Shown here: piece after piece, positions 56,936 to 64,000 of the stretch
Position numbering within the stretch: the first letter of the stretch is position 1
Layout: each line of letters opens with the position of its first letter
NCBI GenBank assembly: GCA_037577475.1
Contig: CM075189.1
Span: forward strand, 34,656,286 to 34,720,285
Source of the DNA: Chaunax sp. Z400
Taxonomy: Eukaryota > Chordata > Actinopteri > Lophiiformes > Chaunacidae
Length of the DNA stretch: 64,000 bases
Direction: 5' to 3'
Notes under the pieces: model-generated
The model's database searches: none
What the model saw: the letters and a program-made list of their open reading frames with translations, nothing else
Told to the model about the DNA's origin: nothing
Program-made: the position numbers and the translations under genes

Positions 56936-57396
56936 TAGGCCTTGCAGTCAGGTGCATTGGCATTTGGATGACAGGTAAAGGTGGGGAACAATGAGGGGCC
57001 AAGTAATTCAATAGTCTGGCAAGATAGACACCACTTATCCAGCTGCCCTGTACTTCAAGCTGCTCCGAACATCAAAAAAAGTTTGTGCCACAGCTGCAGA
57101 GGTGGTAGCATTAGTGTGTGGTAACTCTACATGAAGTGCTACCCAGCTAACTTAGAGCACTTCACAGTTTAGAACATTCTGGGTCGACCTATCATTAACT
57201 CCCAGAGTTTAGGGTTTGTTGTTTCATGTTTGTATTTGTTTGTTTCCCTTTGTTGTGTTTTTGCTTGATACTACCTGCCCTTGTCTGTTCCCTCCTGTGA
57301 TTGATCTTATTAGTTCCACCTGTTCCTAAAAAGCATTCCCTTCCAAGTGTGTACCCCTCATTCATGTCATCCTTGCTATGTGTTATTTGCCTTTGC

Positions 57397-57650
57397 CATC
57401 CATCCATCCATCCATCCATCCTGTTCCACTTATCCTGGGTCAGGACACAGTGGCAGTCGGCTGAACTGGGTATTCCAGATGACCTTCTCCCCAGCAGCAC
57501 TTTCAGTCTTGAGCCTCTTCTAGGCCAGATGAGATATGTAATCCATCTAAAGAGTTCTGGGTTCGGGGTCTCCTGCTAGTTGGACGTGCCTGTTTGTGTG
57601 CTTGTCCAGGGAAATATCCCCTGGGAGGGTCTCACAAGGCAAATTGTTCT
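57397..57650. repeat. Dispersed repeat fragment 2 with (CATC)n head
   Basis: About six CATC units are followed by a CTTATCCTGGGTCAGGACAC-type segment. Then come TTCTGGGTTCGGGGTCTCCT, AGTTGGACGTGCCTG and GGGAGGGTCTCACAAGGC. Same family as 56700-56935. Confidence 0.65.
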
Positions 57651-58190
57651 GAAGGGAGGAGCCAGATTAAGAGGTCACACTCCACTTTACACTCTAGAAA
57701 ATAATTGCCACCATTTAATTAAATGCATGGTTGCAAAATGAAATTTCTAATTTATTGATTTAGATAAATACTGTAAGTTGCAAAAATTGTTTTGATGAGG
57801 TGTATTCACTTAATAATGTTGGTAGTTTCAGCAACTTAATACTTTGTCATCCAAAGTGAAATCTTTCTTTTAAGTGCTTTAAAATAAAATTCAAATTGTA
57901 GTAACTTAATGAAATGGTCTTAGTAACTTGATCTTTCTCCATCTTGCCTCCTCCCCTAACCATCTGTTTGGACATATTCAGACAGTTTGACCATGTGTTG
58001 GACTTGTAGGCTGATCAAATATGATACATGGGACATTTTAAAGTGAATATCCTTTAATTTACAAATATATTTTCAAAACGGAATGCATTTGGTCAAGTTC
58101 TTATTTGTGATATGTGATATATTGTGGACTCTGTACCTATCTAGTCATACTTAGGAATGTAATTTTGTCCTCCTACCCTTTACTTTAACA
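57651..58190. other. No gene recognised
   Basis: A/T-rich, no coding signal. Confidence 0.5.
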
Positions 58191-58194
58191 GACC

Positions 58195-60010
58195 ATGGAT
58201 ACAAATGATAAAGTTTCATTTGAAAAAAACTGCTCAGCTCATTTGTGTGAAGGGGAGGAAAAGTTCTACTTTTTTCGTTCCACTGTAGGTAAATTGCTTT
58301 TTGACCCAAACCAGCAGCCTTTGGACTGTGGATATTTCTTCAAGAGGGATAAAAGTAGTGGAGGAAGAGTTTCTGTTTTGTCTTTGTTGATCATTTCATC
58401 CCGTGTTGCTTTTATGTCTATAGAGCCGCAGTAAGTGTTGTTTTATAATATACATATATGTTACATGATGTGTTGTAAATTATTTTGAATTTTGGTTACT
58501 ATTGTGATACAACTTATTATTGTGATACTATTGTGATACAACTATTGTTCCTGGTCTTAAAGGCTTCATTATATTTTTTTCTTGAGCTGTCAAGAGGTGT
58601 AAAATATCATTTAAGTGATTCTATCTATACCATCTAGACCTACATGTATCTACTTGATGCCTTGAAGACTTTGAAAAAACTTTGATGCAAAGATATTATG
58701 TCATTCTTGGCCTCCTAGTGCTTTGTTAAGTTTTGTTAAATGTATCAAAAATATGGGCTGGGGTTTCAAAATGTTTAGCTCTAAAACCTTTAGAAAACCA
58801 GAGTTGCTGACACATTATAAGTTACTCCACGGTTATACTGGGCAATCACTGCCATGCAGAACGTCTCCCTTTCAGTGTTGCAGTCCTAACAGAAAGTATT
58901 TTGAACACCTTGGTCAACATTTGACAAAACATGAGACCATGATTTGTGTTTTTAAGAAATGTAATATTTATGGAACATTCGCCACACAGAAGCTGAAAGC
59001 ATACTAATCATCCTGCTTAGAGGTATGCAGCTTCTTCCAATACAGATCATTACAGTGATGAGGATGTTCAAGGTTTGTCTGTCTATTACTGATGATGATC
59101 AAGATGATAACGATGTGAGAGAGCTACCAAACCTGCACTGAAAGAAATGTGGCTTAGGTTTTTTTTAAGTATATCTAATAGGTGTATTGATGAGTTTGTT
59201 GGAGAGTTACATTTCATCTCTCATTCAGCATCATCAGACATTTTACAGTCCTGTTTGAGGAAGCGCCATTGATATTGATGAGTCTGTTGTGTCAGACATG
59301 GTGACCCGTTTTGTGACCCTGTTACTGCTGCCCTTAGTAGTGATGGTCCACTTTCTACTGCCTACAAGAGAAGGGTGTATTTTACGGAGGGAGTGGAGTA
59401 TGTATTGAGTATAAGGAGGAAGACAGAAGCTTCTAGTATGTGACATTTTGAAGTAATTGCTTCATTTTTGAGCCAGAAAGAGATCTGGGATTTGATTGTG
59501 GATAAACTCGATAGAGTGGATCAAAGTAATGGTAAAAACTCAATTCAGGGAATTTTCTGATGGAATTCATTATAAAACTAATGAGTTGTTCTCTGGAGAA
59601 GATCCTGCCATTGCTGTCATTCTCTATGTTGACGACTTATATGTAATCCTCTCACACCAAGCAAAAAACACAAAGTTACAGCTGTGTACTGGGTGTTAGC
59701 GGATGTTCCTGCTCAGATCTTCTCTAATCTCCATCTTCTTAGCAGTTCTCTGCAGGACTGATGACATGTAAAGATTTGGTTGATGTACTGGAGCCATTGC
59801 TCAAGGATCCTCTGAGCTTGAAAGAGGACAGCCTTAGTCCCAGCATTATGCACACGAGTCAAAGGAACAGTGTTTGGTGTTGTGGCAGATAATCTTGGGG
59901 CCCATTCTATTGGGAGATTTGTTGACAATATCTCCAGTTCTTACATTTGCAGATGTTGTCTGGGTGAGCAGCCAGATTTCCAGGTGGAAGAAGTGAGAAC
60001 AGGGGCATTT
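58195..60010 (+). pseudogene. Decayed copy of a repeated, uncharacterised fish gene family
   Basis: Several plus-strand pieces in different frames keep the order of a multicopy gene family I remember from fish genomes but cannot name. From about 58780 a single C2H2-like segment reads ELLTHYKLLHGYTGQSLPC. Near 59550 comes FSDGIHYKTNELFSGEDPAI with AVILYVDDLY. Near 59660-59700 AKNTKLQL in one frame is replaced by a frame reading VYWVLADVPAQI. Near 59840-59960 there is CTRVKGTVFGVVADNLGAHS followed by SSYICRCCLGEQPDF. Stops and frameshifts separate all pieces. The frame at 58195-58434 (start MDTNDK) may be an earlier part. No function is known to me. The YVDD in it is not a reverse transcriptase site, since the context does not fit. 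Confidence 0.5.
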
Positions 60011-60485
60011 CATTTCATTTGAAAGAGTCTGTACAGGAGAATATAGCATTGATTCATGTCTGTGGAGTCAAGAGGCAGCGTGAAGTATTTCTATGTTTTA
60101 TCAGGTTACCTACCTGATGTTGCACGATCTGTTTGCGGGTGTTGTCCCTTGAGAATCAACATAAATAGTTCTGCATCAAAACATTCCCTCTCACAGCACA
60201 GGAGATATAACAAGCATTGACATGGGAAAGAGATCTTTTTTTTTGTGTGCTATTTTTAAAGATGTGCACATTCGCTGTTATTCAAAGACAGAAGGCATCA
60301 TCATGCAACATATTTACTTTAATATTACTTATCATCAGTATCATATCACTTTAATTTGACATTTGAGTACCTTCAGCATCTTAATGTTGTTTTCTTTAAG
60401 ACCATGGGAGAAAGTTCCTTGTATTCACATTCTTTAAGTAAAAAATGGAGAGTAAATTTGGATGACTATGACTCAAAAACTGTGA
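60011..60485. other. No gene recognised
   Basis: Plain A/T-rich sequence after the decayed gene copy. Confidence 0.45.
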
Positions 60486-60488
60486 TCC

Positions 60489-60508
60489 GATATTCCACAT
60501 ATATATAC

Positions 60509-60574
<66 letters not shown>

Positions 60575-60584
60575 GAATATCCTT
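60489..60584. repeat. (TA)n microsatellite inside an inverted repeat
   Basis: GATATTCCACATATATA at the left and its complement TATATATGTGGAATATC at the right enclose about 30 TA units (about 60514-60570). The whole block can fold into one hairpin or cruciform. Confidence 0.9.
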
Positions 60585-60599
60585 AAAGCACTATAAAGC

Positions 60600-62160
60600 A
60601 CAATTTGAAAGCTGTTTTTGTAACTTGATTTTATAATAAAAAAGCTGAATTTTGACTACATTGACCTGTAGACCTGTAGTAGATTACATCTACCTGTAAT
60701 ACGTTTCAAGAACAACATAGTCTGGGACAACCTACTACACTGTGAATGAACTGATCCCAACCTGAGATCTTACTTACTGTAAGACAGCAGGCCTGGTTAT
60801 AGAAGAAACCAGGTTCTGTTTTTTATTATCATTTACTTTCACCCTGTCTTCCTCTTTTTATCTACATCCTTACATCCCTGTCTCTCTTCGTTTCTCCAGT
60901 CATCCTTATCTGTCCCATTTTTTTCCCCTTTCCAACCTTTGCTGTCCTTAATATGACATTTCATCCTCCCATCAGCCCTCCTTCCTGTCTGACTTCTCTC
61001 CATCTATGTCAATAATCATCTCATCTCCGTACCCTGACAGGGTATGCGTTAATCCCCCATCGACTCCATTCTCCTGCCATGCCTTTCTCCCTGTCCTCCT
61101 GATGTGTCCTCAACGACTCGACTGTTCGAATGTCAAAGCACCCATGAAGGTCTGCAGACACGTGTGGTTGTGGTAAACTAAATGCAAAGATGGAAACAAC
61201 ACACGTCAGGCCATCTTAACTCATCTGTTCACTTGATGAAGCATAAGCACTGGAAAGCAAACCATGGAAAGCAACCAGGTTTTCATCTTCAACTCACTTA
61301 ATGACATGTCAACAACAGATATGTTTGTGTAGATGCTCAGTCATCCAGGTCATGGTAATCCTTGAAGGTTGATTCAGAAGCAACTGGACTTCTTTTTTTC
61401 TTTCAAAAACTTTTATGTCTAACCCAAAACCTTTGGACTGACATTTCTAAGCCATGTTAACAATACTGAGTGACCTACCCCATCAGTTTTGGATCTTTGA
61501 ACTAACTGAATGGTTTCCTTCCTTTCTCTGACACCAACAGAAAGACTAAGTCCCTCTCCTTCCAGAGTAAATCACAGGACCTTAACTAAAACACACGTGT
61601 GGCACTGAGATACAGCCTTTTGATCAACTTTGAATGGAACTACATTTTAATTCTCTCACTATTCATCACAGACACCATCATTTCTGTTACTATGGCACAG
61701 GAAATGTATTAAAAAAGGCTACTACAAGTGTGACCATGTTGGATATGTGAAAGAAGAATTGTCTGGTCTGTAAGCTGGTGCCACACAAAAGGTTTGGTGA
61801 GTGTTAAATCTAATTCTGTCTAAAGCTATAAAGGTTGTTTGACTGCAACATCCTTGACTAACAAAATAATCTTTCAAATTTTTCTACATGATATATACAA
61901 TTCATGGCACAATTCAAGCAGGATCAATAAAATGATTTGCCTCTCATCATGGAGTGTCCTGTACATATTTTCCTCTGAAATAATGTCCCATGGTTGTAGG
62001 ATGCTGATGACTCAGAATGTAAATTGACTGCATTTTCCTCGAGTTACCAATAATGAAAAAACAAGCCAAGAAATGCATTGAACAGACAGATCGCCTTCTT
62101 CATATTTCAACTTTGACTGACAGCATCACCTGTTCATATTTTCTGTAACCTGTGTTATTC
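60600..62160. other. No gene recognised
   Basis: Scanned both strands; short frames only. The region 60830-61130 is pyrimidine-rich. Confidence 0.5.
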
Positions 62161-62164
62161 TATG

Positions 62165-62315
62165 CTTATCCTTTGTATAGGGTCACAGGGGGCTGGAGTC
62201 TATCCCAGCTGACTTTGGGTGAGAGGCGGAGTACACCCTGTTCAAGTCTTCAGTAAATCACAAGGATACAAAAAAAGACCAAAAACATTCACACTTACAG
62301 GCCATTTAGAGGCAA
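62165..62315. repeat. SINE, left part (interrupted)
   Basis: GGGTCACAGGGGGCTGGAGT, CTATCCCAGCTGACTTTGGG, TGAGAGGCGGAGTACACCCT and ACAGGCCATTTAGAG. The family normally continues with a GGACTGTAGGAGGAAGCC-type segment, which here appears only from 62815. Confidence 0.7.
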
Positions 62316-62737
62316 CACTTCAGAATCAGAAGAGTTTTTATTGCCAAGTACGTGTGCACATACAAGGAATTTGACTTGGTGTTCTGGTGCTACACAAAAG
62401 TTAACATAAATTCTATCTAAAATAGAAAGTGAGGTAAAAAGAAACATCTTCCATATACAAGAAACAGACTTAACTATGTACAAGAAACATGTGCAATATA
62501 CAGTGCAATATTTTTTGTTGTTGTTGTAATGTGCAGTTGTGTGACGATGTGCATGGAGTATGTGCAAAAAATGTCTGTTTTGTGCAGAGCTGCATTCGAG
62601 GCACGGCCATATATAGTGTGTGGAGGATGGTCACCAGAGTGCGTTAATGTAACACATGCGTCCTGGGACTATACGTAAATGAATGTGTAGTGGCTATGGG
62701 GGGTAGAAGTTTGCTGTGCAGCTGTGCAGGTGTGTGT

Positions 62738-62768
<31 letters not shown>

Positions 62769-62800
62769 GGGGGCGCAGGTGACTATGCCTGTGTTACTAC
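62316..62800. repeat. Retroposon inserted into the SINE
   Basis: It starts TCAGAATCAGAAGAGTTTTT, ATTGCCAAGTACGTGTGCAC and ACAAGGAATTTGACTTGG, a well-known teleost repeat end. It ends in the TG/G tract. It separates the two SINE halves. Confidence 0.6.
62730..62773. repeat. (TG)n followed by poly-G of 22
   Basis: About 11 TG units run directly into 22 G bases. The poly-G could form a G-quadruplex and is a typical site of length error. Confidence 0.9.
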
Positions 62801-62807
62801 ACTGTGC

Positions 62808-62945
62808 CATTTTTTTGGACTGTAGGAGGAAGCCAGAGAACCCAGAGGGAACCCACGCAGACACGGGGGGAACATACAAACTCCACAGGTGGATTTGAAC
62901 CCAGGACCTTCTTGCTGTGAGTGAGCTCTTGAGTATATAAGTAAT
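62808..62945. repeat. SINE, right part
   Basis: TTTTTGGACTGTAGGAGGAA, GCCAGAGAACCCAGAGGGAA, CCCACGCAGACACGGGG, then GATTTGAACCCAGGACCTTC. This completes the element begun at 62165 in the same orientation. Confidence 0.7.
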
Positions 62946-64000
62946 CTAAGTTTCATGCCAGCAACACCTTGGCTGAAATGCTGCCTATTCATTCACTCAG
63001 TACAGTTTTACAGCTCTAACTCCTGATACAACTATGGTAGGACAGCAGACAATTCTGGGTTGGTTTATTGGTTCTTGTTTCCAGAATGTTCCACTTTAAT
63101 AGTAGTTTAATAGTAGAACAATAACCTTTGGCCTTCCACATAGAAGATCCATCATACTGTCATCAGGTCGAGTGTACGTGTTGACTTATGCATCCATTAT
63201 GGTTCATTATGAAACATCCAATGCTTTATTATTACACTTTCCAGCAGTGCTGGGACTAATGCTCTTTCTTTTAGCAGAACATATCTCTTGTTTTATATTA
63301 AACTGTCTCCACATGAACAGCAGGGCTAAGGGTGGATTATTACTCAACTTTTTTCAGACTAACTTCTGCAGGCTGCAGGGACAGACTGGATGAGTGCCTC
63401 TGCAGCTGTAAATGGCTGATAATTATCGTCCTGTCTAATTATTGTGGCAGACTCTGCTTTATGTCTTCCAAGTTGCTCTGGCTGACAGATCCAACATTTT
63501 ATTATTGTGGAGACAAGCTGTGTGGAGATGTTTTGATCAGCATTATCTGTTTGAGACAGATTTTCATGTTCGAGCTCTGGAATATTCTCTTAACTTTTCA
63601 TTCATTGTCATTTTACATAAATTATCTTCTTTGGCAGCAAAAATAAAATAAAAAATGCTCTTACTCACTGGACATATAATTGGCAGATGCTGCAGACATG
63701 GCATGAGGAACATTTTTTGTTTAGTGCTATGTACTGATGAGCATGGTAGATTGCAGGACTTTTACTAGGCTACGAAAAAAATGCAAGCACTACAGAAACA
63801 CACTCCTTTAGATACAGCTGCTGCTTTTGTGTGGTTCAACAAGCACTGGTCTGTGAGCTTCATCATGATGCAGTGCACATAGGTTGGCTATCAGCCCAGG
63901 AAATTGAAGATGGCTTCTTTTCCTTCTTTGCTATTGTCTAAAACAGGGCTTTGCCTTTCGCTCTCTTTTTTAAATTTTTTTTTTATAGTGGCTCTATTTT
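62946..64000. other. No gene recognised
   Basis: Open frames of up to 104 residues occur at 63172-63651 but lack any motif or splice context that I can support. The window ends in T-rich DNA. Confidence 0.45.

Noticed and set aside
59496..59699. YVDD motif as a reverse transcriptase active site
   Set aside because: The surrounding residues do not fit a palm domain; they fit the repeated fish gene family instead.
1..64000. A new multi-gene defence or biosynthetic system
   Set aside because: The genes present are unrelated vertebrate genes and transposons. Gene order, spacing and domains give no sign of a linked system.

Overview
The window is vertebrate genomic DNA, almost certainly from a ray-finned (probably percomorph) fish. 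Genes are split by GT-AG introns, dinucleotide repeats are long, and the dispersed repeats are typical of teleosts: Tc1-like, hAT, Ty3/gypsy, RTE-like and L1-like pieces, and tRNA-derived SINEs. Nothing is prokaryotic. A run of 100 N at 48901-49000 marks an assembly gap.

Layout. 1-6.6 kb is intergenic and ends in a transposon graveyard: an RTE-like reverse transcriptase piece, then a minus-strand Ty3/gypsy remnant with one 455-bp LTR, broken by a complete Tc1-like element. 6.9-11.9 kb holds an intact nine-exon gene for a HIPK/DYRK-type protein kinase of 463 residues with a CCAAT/TATA promoter. Its first intron carries a 2.26-kb TG-rich minisatellite. 12.5-14.1 kb is a 1.56-kb near-perfect inverted repeat, followed by an L1-like endonuclease piece and a long TCTG/TCTC tract. 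15-25 kb is mostly featureless, with one unrecognised candidate exon on the minus strand near 24 kb. 25.17-26.45 kb is a hAT element with an exact 8-bp target duplication.

26.85-40.87 kb is piwil1 (Piwi-like 1, germline piRNA Argonaute) on the plus strand. Nineteen exons encode 840 residues once three single-base irregularities are set aside. The catalytic D-E-D-H residues and the family C-terminus are present; the arginine-rich N-terminal exon was not found. 43.0-44.4 kb contains exons of spdl1 (Spindly) with a frameshift and missing ends. 46.8-48.9 kb contains four exons of trappc11, also without its ends. Both keep introns, so they look like pieces of segmental duplications rather than retrocopies. 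A second Tc1-like copy lies between them, and a 5S-rRNA-like sequence next to a SINE lies inside the trappc11 piece.

49-64 kb has no convincing intact gene. It holds a deleted hAT transposase, a decayed copy of a repeated fish gene family (58.2-60.0 kb), SINE/LINE fragments, a TA microsatellite in an inverted repeat and a nested SINE insertion.

The two substantive genes act in unrelated processes (kinase signalling; piRNA silencing of transposons). I see no operon-like or clearly new multi-gene system. The strongest oddities are the large palindrome, the graded minisatellite, the reading-frame breaks in piwil1 and the neighbouring spdl1/trappc11 fragments.
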